A stretch of DNA of 13,022 nt from an uncultured Roseiflexaceae bacterium (GTDB lineage: Bacteria > Chloroflexota > Chloroflexia > Chloroflexales > Roseiflexaceae): positions 1 to 13,022 of the forward strand of contig CALJIC010000009.1 in assembly GCA_937974195.1 (NCBI GenBank), in the 5' to 3' direction. Positions 1 through 6,622 of the stretch are shown here, piece by piece. The position numbers and the translations under genes are program-made. The notes under the pieces were generated by a model. The model searched no databases and was not told where the DNA came from. It saw only the letters and a program-made list of their open reading frames with translations. Numbering within the stretch: position 1 is the first letter of the stretch; each line of letters opens with the position of its first letter.

Positions 1-2015
1 TCGAGCGCGTCGCTGTGCGCTTCTTTCCGGATGACTCGCGTGCCCCCGACGTGCTAGCACTGCGGGAGGACTTCCCCGTCGTCCCGCACCTGAACATCCG
101 CGACACACCCCTGCCGCGCAGCCTATGCCTCTACGACGTGCCTTATGACGAGATCAAGCTCACCTGGACAGCGCCCAGCTTTGTGGAGCGTGTGCGTACC
201 TGGCTCGCCCTGACCGCGCGTGGCGAGCTGCACGCTCCGGATCAGCCGTTGGAGCCGTTGCTCCTCGACACGAACGGGGTCCTCGTTATTCCCCAGGAGG
301 CGCTGAGTACGGCGGCGCCGCGGATCGTGCTCACCCCAGTCCAGAGCAGCACGGGGCGTGTGACCTATATCGCCGCAGGCAAGGGGCAACACACACGTGC
401 TCAGCCAGGAGTACCATGTCTGGTGACGGTGCTCTGGGGGAGGGCGCAGTTGCATGGCGTCATTCAGCAGCGGCCACGGACGATTGGCGAGCTCCACGCG
501 TTCCTACAGCAAGCAGAGGCCGACCTACTCAGCCACCTGCGGGGCGAACTGCATTTGTGGCGCGCCGCACCCGACTTCGGGGAACTCCAGCAGCACAAGC
601 TGGCAATCGTCGTCGTGCTACCGAAAACGCGTATGACGGGCTCGCTGCCGGAGGCAGAAGACTGCTATGCCTTCGTGAGCACCGTGCCGATCAGCGATAT
701 TGGCGAGCGGGTGGGCATGTGGCAGATGCAGGGTGATCAGGCAGGTGTCTTCTTGCGGCCGGACGATGGACGGCGCGGTGATGACGTCGAACTGGTGCTC
801 CTCAACCCAATGCTAGCCTTCTCGTCCGACCAAGCTGCGCGGCTGAACGGTCGGACTGACTATGTACCGCAGCCGATTGTAGCCGTCGGGGTCGGCGCAC
901 TCGGATCGCAGGTTGTGATGACCTTGGCCAGGATGGGGTATGCTCCATGGACGCTGATCGATCCAGACATTCTGCTCCCACATAACCTTGCCCGGCACAC
1001 GCTCACCGGCTTTGCCGTCGGCCACGCCAAGTCTGATTGTCTGGTGCAGCTGATTAGTGATATGGTCGGTGATCGGCGGGCAGCAAGGTCGCTCCCTGTT
1101 GATGTGCTGCACCCGGGAGCACGAGGCGCGGAGCTCACTGCAGCGCTGTCCAGCGCCAGTGTGATCCTGGATATGTCCGCCTCCGTAGCAGTTGCTCGCG
1201 CGCTCGCCCATCGTCGCGATGCCGCAGCAAGGCGTATCTCGGTCTTCCTGAACCCTTCAGCGACTGATCTGGTGATACTAGCCGAAGACATCGAGCGTCA
1301 CCTACCCCTCGATCTGCTGGAGTTGCAGTATTATCGGCTTGTTCATCACGATGGGCGGCTGGAGCAACATCTTCACGTCAACGGACAGCCACTCCGCGTC
1401 GGTCGCTCGTGCCGCGATGTCAGTGTTACCCTGCCCCAAGATCTCGTAGCGCTCCACGCTTCCAATGGCAGTCGCGCACTACGCCGCGTGTTGGAGACCC
1501 CGACGGCACAGATCACCGTCTGGCAGACGGACCCCGGGAGCGGCGCCGTCACGGTCATTGATACTGAACCGCAGGAAGCCATCGTGCGGCAGCTTGGCGA
1601 CTGGACGCTCTGCACCGATCACTGGTTGGAAACGCAGTTGTGGGGGTTGCGGGCGGCGCGGCTACCAAACGAGACCGGTGGAGTCCTGCTTGGCGCGATC
1701 GACTGTGAGCGTAGGCGCATCTTTGTCGTCGACTACATCCCGTCGCCGCCTGACAGCGTGGAATGGCCGACGGTCTACATCCGGGGCTGCCGAAATCTGC
1801 CGCAGCTTGTTGAACGATGCGAAGAGCGGACCGCGGGGTGGCTCACGTACGTAGGGGAATGGCACAGCCATCCGGCCAGCGTGCCTGCGACACCAAGCGC
1901 CGCGGACCGGCAGGTGCTGGCTTGGCTCAAAGACGCACGTGCAATTGATGGCTTTCCAGCCGTCATGGCGATTGTTGGGGATCAGGAGTGTTCTTGGTAT
2001 CTCGGTGAGATTTGA
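1..2015 (+). CDS. E2-E1-JAB fusion protein of a bacterial ubiquitin-like conjugation system (5' partial)
   Basis: Predicted all-in-one enzyme that would adenylate a ubiquitin-like (or other) C-terminus, pass it via thioester to a target, and cleave it by a JAMM peptidase. The frame is open to the window edge, so the true start and first half of the E2 domain are missing; the first in-window start codon is GTG at 15, used for numbering (666 aa). Residues 20-60 look like an E2 core: H25-x-N27, then C38 in an LCLYD context, then W51, matching the HPN...C...W layout. Residues about 100-270 are a linker domain. The E1 domain shows G292-x-G294-x-x-G297-S, D316, N324-x-x-R327 and K339, the nucleotide-binding set, and C466 in a SCRD motif as candidate E1 cysteine. 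The C-terminal JAB domain has E553, H617-S-H619 and D631. Domain order equals CBASS Cap2 plus Cap3, but no CD-NTase is visible. Domain calls are strong; the biological role (antiviral defence is likely) is inferred. Confidence 0.88.
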   Translation, partial: ERVAVRFFPDDSRAPDVLALREDFPVVPHLNIRDTPLPRSLCLYDVPYDEIKLTWTAPSFVERVRTWLALTARGELHAPDQPLEPLLLDTNGVLVIPQEALSTAAPRIVLTPVQSSTGRVTYIAAGKGQHTRAQPGVPCLVTVLWGRAQLHGVIQQRPRTIGELHAFLQQAEADLLSHLRGELHLWRAAPDFGELQQHKLAIVVVLPKTRMTGSLPEAEDCYAFVSTVPISDIGERVGMWQMQGDQAGVFLRPDDGRRGDDVELVLLNPMLAFSSDQAARLNGRTDYVPQPIVAVGVGALGSQVVMTLARMGYAPWTLIDPDILLPHNLARHTLTGFAVGHAKSDCLVQLISDMVGDRRAARSLPVDVLHPGARGAELTAALSSASVILDMSASVAVARALAHRRDAAARRISVFLNPSATDLVILAEDIERHLPLDLLELQYYRLVHHDGRLEQHLHVNGQPLRVGRSCRDVSVTLPQDLVALHASNGSRALRRVLETPTAQITVWQTDPGSGAVTVIDTEPQEAIVRQLGDWTLCTDHWLETQLWGLRAARLPNETGGVLLGAIDCERRRIFVVDYIPSPPDSVEWPTVYIRGCRNLPQLVERCEERTAGWLTYVGEWHSHPASVPATPSAADRQVLAWLKDARAIDGFPAVMAIVGDQECSWYLGEI

Positions 2016-2020
2016 TCAGC

Positions 2021-2064
2021 GCCACTGTGGCATAAGTCTGGCACGTCGATGGGCTAAGTTGGCA
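2021..2064. repeat. TGGCA direct repeats and small palindrome
   Basis: Just after the E2-E1-JAB stop codon there is a small palindrome GCCAC-T-GTGGC (2021-2031) and three copies of TGGCA starting at 2028, 2039 and 2060, that is 11 and 21 bases apart. The last two sit in the longer imperfect direct repeats TAAGTCTGGCA (2033-2043) and TAAGTTGGCA (2055-2064). The spacing is close to one and two helical turns, so a protein-binding or recombination site is possible, but no known family of site is recognised. Confidence 0.35.
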
Positions 2065-2090
2065 TAGCCGCAGTGACGCGGCTATTTGCC
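2061..2090 (+). terminator. Hairpin, candidate terminator after the E2-E1-JAB gene
   Basis: An inverted repeat starts 45 bases after the stop codon. The core arms ATAGCCGC (2064-2071) and GCGGCTAT (2078-2085) are perfectly complementary around a 6-base loop; alternatively the outer GGCA/TGCC arms (2061-2064, 2087-2090) pair with a TT bulge. There is no clear T-run behind it, so an intrinsic terminator is only one reading; it could equally be a protein-binding site or the end of a mobile element. Confidence 0.35.
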
Positions 2091-2217
2091 ACTAACCAGG
2101 GGCTGGCCACGAGGCTCCTTTCGCCGATAAATTGCGAGAGTCTTGGCAGGGCGACCCAAAACACTAACGCCGTCGTAGAAGAGCCTGCCTACAACAGGGG
2201 ATGCGCTCCCACGCTGC

Positions 2218-2481
2218 TACGCCGAGTTCCTGATGCACGGGGTGGATGTGGAGAGAAGGCGGCTCGGTATTGACGAAGCTCTGATGAAGCTGCTCGGCGC
2301 GGCACTGCCGCTCCCCATAACTTATGCGGGCGGGGCCAGTGTGCTAGAGGACTTGTAGCGGGTCAAGCGCCTAGGCCAGGGGTAGACCTCCACCATCGCC
2401 AGCGCCCTGGACATCTTCGGGATCGCCCTACCGTATGCGGACGTCGTCGCCTGGCAGCGCCGGGAAGAGCGCGCCGGTTAG
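2218..2481 (+). pseudogene. hisA: Decayed C-terminal remnant of eukaryotic-type hisA
   Basis: Read in one frame, this stretch gives a run recognisable as the last ~85 residues of phosphoribosylformimino-AICAR isomerase (histidine biosynthesis), of the branch that includes yeast HIS6. Landmarks in order are AEFLMHGVDVE, GIDEALMKLLG, ITYAGGAS, EDL, RVKRLGQG, SALDIFG and LPYADVVAW, ending at a TAG. There are two in-frame TAG stops, at 2356-2358 and 2383-2385. Around the second, the expected Gly-Arg-Val-Asp-Leu-Thr is broken in a way that fits a loss of about four bases and a gain of one C near 2390, restoring the frame. The N-terminal two thirds, including the first phosphate-binding half of the barrel, are absent: upstream DNA has nothing similar and a stop at 2176-2178. 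It cannot make an enzyme. The match is from memory of the family; tblastn would settle it. Confidence 0.72.
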
Positions 2482-2609
2482 CAACTCCACCGTGCAGGCA
2501 CGCTCGCTGCGCCGGATGTGAGGCGTGCTATAGAAAGGCGTGGGACCTGTGGGTACGGGTGTCAGCAATTAGGGTGACTTTGGCGCTCCCTGAAGGTGAG
2601 GAAGACGCT
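2482..2609. other. Gene-free spacer between hisA remnant and histidine kinase end
   Basis: No supported gene, clear terminator or promoter is seen here. The kinase gene ends (on the - strand) at 2610, so this short piece is the region into which both the leftward operon and the rightward remnant run. A weak GAAGGT/ACCTTC inverted repeat with a 15-base loop (2592-2618) touches the kinase stop codon. Confidence 0.4.
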
Positions 2610-3896
2610 TTAACCTTCTTGTCCATAGTAAGCGGGAAGAGTGAAGTACGCTGTCGCCCCGAGCCCGATCCCGAGCGAGGCTATCGTCAACGTTCCACCC
2701 ATTATGGCCACGAACTGGGCCGACAGCGTGAGCCCAAGGCCGGTTCCATCGCCACTCGCATTGGGAAGCCGAGCCCGCACAAAGCGGTGTCCGATGCGCT
2801 GAAGATCCTCCGGCGCAATGCCGATCCCGGTATCCGCCACCTCGCATCGCACCATACCGCCTTCCGTCGAGAAGCGCACGGTCACATTCCCGCCGTGGCC
2901 CGCAGCTTTCACCGCCTTGATCGCGTTACCCAAGAGGTTGCGCAGCACTCGCTCCGCCCGTTGCGGGTCACACCAGACCGATGGCACCTCTGTGTTGGGC
3001 TCCACAATGAAGGTGATGCCGTAGGGCTCCGCCTCCGGTAGCAGCTCGTCGGCGAGCGCGGCGGCGACCGTCTCAAGCGAGACGACGCTTGGCCGCAGCG
3101 GCAGCGGCTGCCCCTCGGCGAGCATAGACACGTCGTAGAGATCAGTGGTAAAGGAGGCCTGTCGCCGAATAGTGCGCATGAGACGCGTCTCAAGGTGCTC
3201 TACCTCGGCTGCGTCGCCATCATGGGCAGCTGCAACGAGCAGTTCGGCCAGCCCGGAGATCAGGGCGAGATCCTGACGCATATCATGCGCGACGGCTGAA
3301 TAGAGCTCCTTCTTTGCCTCAAGGAGCCGCCGCGCTCTAGCTGTCTGTGCTGCCAGGGCCGCGGTGCGCTCATTCACGCGGAGCTCTAGCGTTCGGTTCA
3401 GCGCCTGCGACTCTTGGAGCAACTGCTCGACTAGCAGCCGGCTCAGCACGACCGTCGCATTGATCGTGCCCATCACGATGATTGTCACGGGCTCGGTGTA
3501 GATGCCAGTGAAGCCGGCCCGAGCCAGCAGAATGATCATCGTGACGGCACCGGCGCCGGCCGACCAGAGCGGTGGGGCGACCAGAAGTGCTACCAGCATC
3601 GGCAGCACGACGACCGCCGGGACATAGGTGGACACAAATGGTTCTGGCAGAAGCCAGCCGATCAGCGCGGCCAGCGAGATCGCGGCGAGTGGACCAGCGT
3701 AGCGCCAGCCCTTCCAGAGCGCCCAGCTCATCAGCGTTAGAAACACGGTCGCGCTGAGGGCGGGAAGTGCAAACGGGCGCGTGCCTGGCGCGAGCACAGA
3801 GACCACTGAGCCCACGCCTGCGCTGATCGCAGTGAGGGCGAGGGCCGTGCAGGCAACGTGGTCGCGCACCCACCTGGCCGGAGCTACAGCCGTCAT
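2610..3896 (-). CDS. Membrane-bound sensor histidine kinase
   Basis: A two-component sensor kinase of 428 aa that would autophosphorylate and pass phosphate to a response regulator. Residues 1-165 hold about five or six hydrophobic membrane segments with short loops and no recognised ligand-binding domain, so sensing is probably within or near the membrane. A coiled-coil-like helix (about 165-195) leads to the HisKA dimerisation helix with the phospho-acceptor H204 in AHDMRQDL; the residue after His is Asp rather than the commoner Glu. The HATPase domain has the N-box with N324 (NLLGNAIKAV), the G1 box D355-T-G-I-G, and a GTGLGL G2 box near 388, so it looks catalytically intact. No HAMP or receiver domain is visible. 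Its ATG overlaps the VanW stop in an ATGA, implying translational coupling. No response regulator gene follows; the partner must be elsewhere. Function class is certain; signal is unknown. Confidence 0.93.
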   Translation of the reverse strand: MTAVAPARWVRDHVACTALALTAISAGVGSVVSVLAPGTRPFALPALSATVFLTLMSWALWKGWRYAGPLAAISLAALIGWLLPEPFVSTYVPAVVVLPMLVALLVAPPLWSAGAGAVTMIILLARAGFTGIYTEPVTIIVMGTINATVVLSRLLVEQLLQESQALNRTLELRVNERTAALAAQTARARRLLEAKKELYSAVAHDMRQDLALISGLAELLVAAAHDGDAAEVEHLETRLMRTIRRQASFTTDLYDVSMLAEGQPLPLRPSVVSLETVAAALADELLPEAEPYGITFIVEPNTEVPSVWCDPQRAERVLRNLLGNAIKAVKAAGHGGNVTVRFSTEGGMVRCEVADTGIGIAPEDLQRIGHRFVRARLPNASGDGTGLGLTLSAQFVAIMGGTLTIASLGIGLGATAYFTLPAYYGQEG

Positions 3897-5209
3897 GATC
3901 GCCCTGCTTCCTCTGGCTCTTGATCCTGCTCCTCAGGCACAGACATCGGCGCATAGACGGTGACGATGCGCTCCTCGCGCGTGGCCCTCCCCGGCTGCCC
4001 GATGATGCGCGTGTTGATGACCGTCGCCCCCGCCTCACGGTAGTTCGGGGCTGGCACCGGAGCGCTGGAGTCCGAAGATGCGGCAGCGTTGCTCCGGACA
4101 ATCGGGCTATCGAGGGTCACCACCCGGCCGTCTGGCACGCCCCAGAGTCGAAGCGTTGCGCCGCCATTCGTGGCCACTGCCTCAATGAAGATCGGGGAAG
4201 ACGTGTCGTTCCGAATGACCAGATCCAGCGAGGGGTCGTCCACGGCGGCCTCAAGCCCGGGCCTGTCGGCGTACATCTGGAGCCAGAGGCTATGCCCCCG
4301 GCGCTCCTCCACAGGAAGCCCCGCCTGCCACGCAGCCCTGTAGAGCAAGGTCGAGACAGTGCAGACACCGCCCCCAACCGCGTCAGTGACGATCCTGCCG
4401 CCGACGATCGCGGAGCCGCCGACATAGCCATTCTCCCTGGAGATTGGCCCGATGGCGCCCAGAAAGCTGAGTGTTGCCCCGGGTGCCAGCACTCGCCCGT
4501 GCAGCCGTTCCATGGCGACCGCGATGTTGTGCCCGTCGCCCGAGCCAGGCCGGAACGGGAGGCGCGCCTCAGCCAGCACCGCAGGCGGGCGTGTGGTTGG
4601 GCGCTCAGGCGCCAAACGCTTACCCAGTGGTAGGCGGCGAACCTCATCGCTAGTACCGGCGCGCTCAGGGTGGTAGGTGAGCACGGCCCGCTCAAAGTAT
4701 TGGGTGAGCACCCGCGAGCCGTCAGGCAGCTGCTCCTCAAGCTCCTCGGAGATGGGGTAGCCGAGCAGAGTGACCTCGCCGTGGGTCTGCCAGAACCAGC
4801 CGAAGGCGCCGCCAACGGTGTGCCCAGCCTCGGGCACGTAGACGCGCCCCTCCGAGATTGGCGAGCCGGGGGCGACCCACGCGAAGGCCGCAGCGTTGGC
4901 GTGCCCTGCTGCGGCCTGCCGGCCCAGATCGGTCAGGACAACCTGGTCATGCCACTCAAAGCGGGCGTAGTCGAAGTATTGGACGGTCAGCCCGCCGGGC
5001 TCGATAAACGCATCTGTGCGCGGCTCGCCGAAGCTCTCCACGCCTCCGTGACGCTCATAGAAGTCGAGGAATGGCCCGCTGATAAGGTGCCCGTTGCGGT
5101 GGACGAAGAGAGGGGCCTGAGCTGCAGCCTGGACCTCTCCTGGCGTCCAGACGAGACTGACGGCCACGCACCAGAGCAGGGCGATCCAGAGATGGGTGCG
5201 CTGTTCCAC
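3893..5209 (-). CDS. Exported VanW-domain protein with LGFP-like repeats
   Basis: A predicted secreted or membrane-anchored cell-envelope protein of about 438 aa. The start chosen is GTG at 5209, because a signal peptide follows at once (hydrophobic LWIALLWCVAVSLVW, then Ala-rich EVQAAAQA as a possible cleavage zone). The frame stays open upstream to 5455, but that stretch is rich in Arg and overlaps the HTH gene. TTG at 5221 is an alternative. Two repeats with Phe/Tyr-rich cores and a HGG..SFGEP or HGE..LLGYP signature (about 43-85 and 133-175, each followed by QYF) resemble LGFP-type wall-binding repeats. A VanW domain follows (about 215-360) with the GGGVCTVSTLLYRAA segment. VanW was named from vancomycin-resistance clusters, but its biochemical function is unknown. 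It sits 71 bases after the HTH gene and is coupled to the kinase gene. Resistance should not be assumed. Confidence 0.85.
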   Translation of the reverse strand: MEQRTHLWIALLWCVAVSLVWTPGEVQAAAQAPLFVHRNGHLISGPFLDFYERHGGVESFGEPRTDAFIEPGGLTVQYFDYARFEWHDQVVLTDLGRQAAAGHANAAAFAWVAPGSPISEGRVYVPEAGHTVGGAFGWFWQTHGEVTLLGYPISEELEEQLPDGSRVLTQYFERAVLTYHPERAGTSDEVRRLPLGKRLAPERPTTRPPAVLAEARLPFRPGSGDGHNIAVAMERLHGRVLAPGATLSFLGAIGPISRENGYVGGSAIVGGRIVTDAVGGGVCTVSTLLYRAAWQAGLPVEERRGHSLWLQMYADRPGLEAAVDDPSLDLVIRNDTSSPIFIEAVATNGGATLRLWGVPDGRVVTLDSPIVRSNAAASSDSSAPVPAPNYREAGATVINTRIIGQPGRATREERIVTVYAPMSVPEEQDQEPEEAGRS

Positions 5210-5223
5210 GAGAGTTCCCAATA

Positions 5224-5252
5224 AAGATACAGGTGTCGTCGGCCTGGGCCAA
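5224..5252 (-). promoter_or_regulatory. Possible promoter for the VanW-kinase pair
   Basis: In the 71-base gap ahead of the VanW gene, the - strand reads TTGGCC (5252-5247), a 17-base spacer, then TATCTT (5229-5224). Each box matches four of six bases of a sigma-70 consensus. The leader to the GTG at 5209 would be only about ten bases, so translation would be nearly leaderless. This is the largest gap in the operon, which makes an internal promoter plausible, but chance matches of this quality are common. Confidence 0.28.
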
Positions 5253-5280
5253 CGAGTAAGGCGAAGCACTTGCGAAACGG

Positions 5281-5508
5281 CTATCCGGCGGGCGAGGAGG
5301 CGAGGCGGCAAAGCCACGCCTCGATCGAGGGGCGGTGGACCTGGCGTATGCCGCCGGTGCCAAGCCTCCAGGTGACCAACTCGTCGCGCATCCAGGCCTT
5401 CATCGTGGCCTCGCTCACGCGACAAACCTCTGCTGCCTCGCCCGGCGAGATCCATTCGCAGGAGGGCTCAGGATGAGCATCTCGGTTGGGTGACGGCAAT
5501 TGCTCCAT
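5281..5508 (-). CDS. Small excisionase-like (HTH_17) DNA-binding protein
   Basis: A 75-aa protein made almost wholly of one helix-turn-helix of the MerR/excisionase (HTH_17) type: WISPGEAAEVCRVSEATMKAW is the helix-turn-helix, then a Gly-turn wing, then VHRPSIEAWLCRL as the closing helix. Start ATG 5508 is set by a strong GAGGAG five bases upstream; a longer open frame to 5583 would bury that site and overlap the preceding gene. It lies 20 bases after another small HTH-like gene and before the VanW gene, all on one strand. Proteins of this type are either recombination directionality factors or small transcription regulators. With no integrase beside it, a regulator of the pilus or VanW-kinase genes is the better guess, but this rests on position alone. 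Confidence 0.78.
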   Translation of the reverse strand: MEQLPSPNRDAHPEPSCEWISPGEAAEVCRVSEATMKAWMRDELVTWRLGTGGIRQVHRPSIEAWLCRLASSPAG

Positions 5509-5513
5509 ACCAA

Positions 5514-5519
5514 CTCCTC
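5514..5519 (-). promoter_or_regulatory. Ribosome binding site fixing the HTH start
   Basis: GAGGAG on the - strand, five bases before ATG 5508. It decides the start against upstream in-frame candidates of the HTH gene. Confidence 0.75.
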
Positions 5520-5528
5520 GGTGCCGCC

Positions 5529-5783
5529 TCACTCGCCCTTTGCCAGTTGGTTGAGCCAGGTGACGAACGTGGCGCGCTCGCACCGCCAGACCCCGCCGCG
5601 TCGAACCTTCATGCCAGGCATCAGGTCAAGGCGCAGCGCGTCGGAGAACCACCCTCGGCCCATCAGCGGGAGCGCATCGCTCGACTTGAGCACCTCGGGC
5701 AGGCTGCTTTCTCCGCCTTGAAGCTCCAGGAGGCCGAGGGCCTCCTGCGCACGCTCCCGCGGGGTCTTTCCTGGGGCAGGCAT
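5529..5783 (-). CDS. Small HTH-like DNA-binding protein, second of a tandem pair
   Basis: An 84-aa protein. After a charged N-terminus (1-25) the pattern SLPEVLKSSDALPLMGRGWF, then LMPGMKVRRGG, then WRCERATFVTWL follows the outline of the HTH_17/excisionase fold: helix-turn-helix, a basic wing, and a last helix whose Trp-Arg...Phe..Trp-Leu signature is typical. The helix-turn-helix itself is less canonical than in the next gene. Start ATG 5783 has AAGGAA seven to eight bases upstream. It lies 35 bases after tadC and 20 before the next HTH gene, so it is probably in the same transcript. It may be a paralogue of the 75-aa neighbour. The DNA target is unknown, and a role in pilus regulation is inference only. 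Confidence 0.65.
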   Translation of the reverse strand: MPAPGKTPRERAQEALGLLELQGGESSLPEVLKSSDALPLMGRGWFSDALRLDLMPGMKVRRGGVWRCERATFVTWLNQLAKGE

Positions 5784-5818
5784 TGGCTATTCCTTGTGCG
5801 GCTTCAGCTACACGCCGG

Positions 5819-6613
5819 CTATAGGGCCCCGAAGAGGGCGCTGCCGCCACCTGTCATCACCCAGAGCAGGTTGATGAGGATGCCAACCACCAGGGAGACC
5901 GCAACCATCAGCAGCAGGTACATGGTTCGGCGGCGGAGCATGCGCTTGAACTCGCTCTGCAGGATCAGCTCAAGCGTGGCCTGCTGCGCCTGGAGCACCG
6001 TGTCGATCCGGCCACCCTCCGCCTCAGCCTGGGCCAGTGCTTCGGTGACATCATTGAGCTCGCGGCACCCGCGCTCGCGGGCGACGGTCGCCAGCGCGGC
6101 GAAGGGCCGCATGCGCCTGTCGAGGCCGATCTTGATGGACTCGGCCACCAGGTCCTGCATCAGGGCATACTGCTTCACTGGGCGGGCGGTGTAGCGTCGC
6201 ATGATGTCCGTCGGCGACTCGAAGCTGCCCAGGGCCACCCGCACGAACGAGATGAAGCCGGGCGTGAGCGTGCGGAGCCGCGCCGCCTCCCTCTCGCGCT
6301 GCACGACGGGGCGTCGGGGGAGGACCAGGGCCAGGTAGAGGTAGATCGCCGCGGCACCGCCGAGCAGCAGCAGGCGCGTCGTGCCCTGAATGTTGCCGGC
6401 CACGACAACGAGCGCCACCGCAGAGGCGAGCGGGATGCCGGCGAGGTTGCCGACGATGTAGCGGCGCGACATGGCTGTCGGCGACGGGGCGAGCTGCATC
6501 CCGACCGCGGCGACCTGCCGCAGCTCCATCAGCAGCAGGCCGAGGGCGGCAAGGATGGCGCCCGCTACGGCAGCGGCGAAGTATGGCATCCCTGGGGTGA
6601 TAAGGAACGGCAT
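5819..6613 (-). CDS. tadC: TadC-like pilus assembly platform protein
   Basis: An inner-membrane platform protein of a Tad/Flp-type pilus (type II secretion F-domain family), 264 aa, expected to work with TadB as the base on which the ATPase acts. Membrane segments are visible at about 10-30, 52-72, 78-98 and 236-258. Between them lies a cytoplasmic helical T2SSF domain with the typical runs FISFVRVALGSFESPTDIM and LNDVTEALAQAEAEGGRI. The ATG lies 9 bases after the tadB stop, with AGAGG upstream. Size and layout fit TadC; B and C are told apart by order and length, so the exact letter is a family-level judgement. It is the last recognisable pilus gene of the cluster. Confidence 0.88.
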   Translation of the reverse strand: MPFLITPGMPYFAAAVAGAILAALGLLLMELRQVAAVGMQLAPSPTAMSRRYIVGNLAGIPLASAVALVVVAGNIQGTTRLLLLGGAAAIYLYLALVLPRRPVVQREREAARLRTLTPGFISFVRVALGSFESPTDIMRRYTARPVKQYALMQDLVAESIKIGLDRRMRPFAALATVARERGCRELNDVTEALAQAEAEGGRIDTVLQAQQATLELILQSEFKRMLRRRTMYLLLMVAVSLVVGILINLLWVMTGGGSALFGAL

Positions 6614-6622
6614 AGGGAACCT

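Noticed and set aside
1..2015. A complete CBASS or bacterial ubiquitination operon
   Set aside because: Only one gene is present. No CD-NTase, effector or ubiquitin-like gene is seen in the window, so the system type cannot be claimed.
2073..2273. Short + strand open frame of 66 codons in the spacer
   Set aside because: It runs through the hairpin and into the hisA remnant in a different frame, with no ribosome binding site or recognisable motif.
2592..2618. Possible terminator after the kinase gene (GAAGGT/ACCTTC)
   Set aside because: Six-base arms with a 15-base loop, no T-run, and the stop codon lies within the structure.
3893..5209. Vancomycin resistance locus (VanW next to a sensor kinase)
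   Set aside because: VanW is widespread outside resistance clusters. No VanH/A/X or VanR-type gene is present, so the link is not supported.
5210..5455. N-terminal extension of the VanW gene back to a GTG at 5455
   Set aside because: It would overlap the HTH gene in another frame, is Arg-rich, and would put the signal peptide 80 residues inside the protein.
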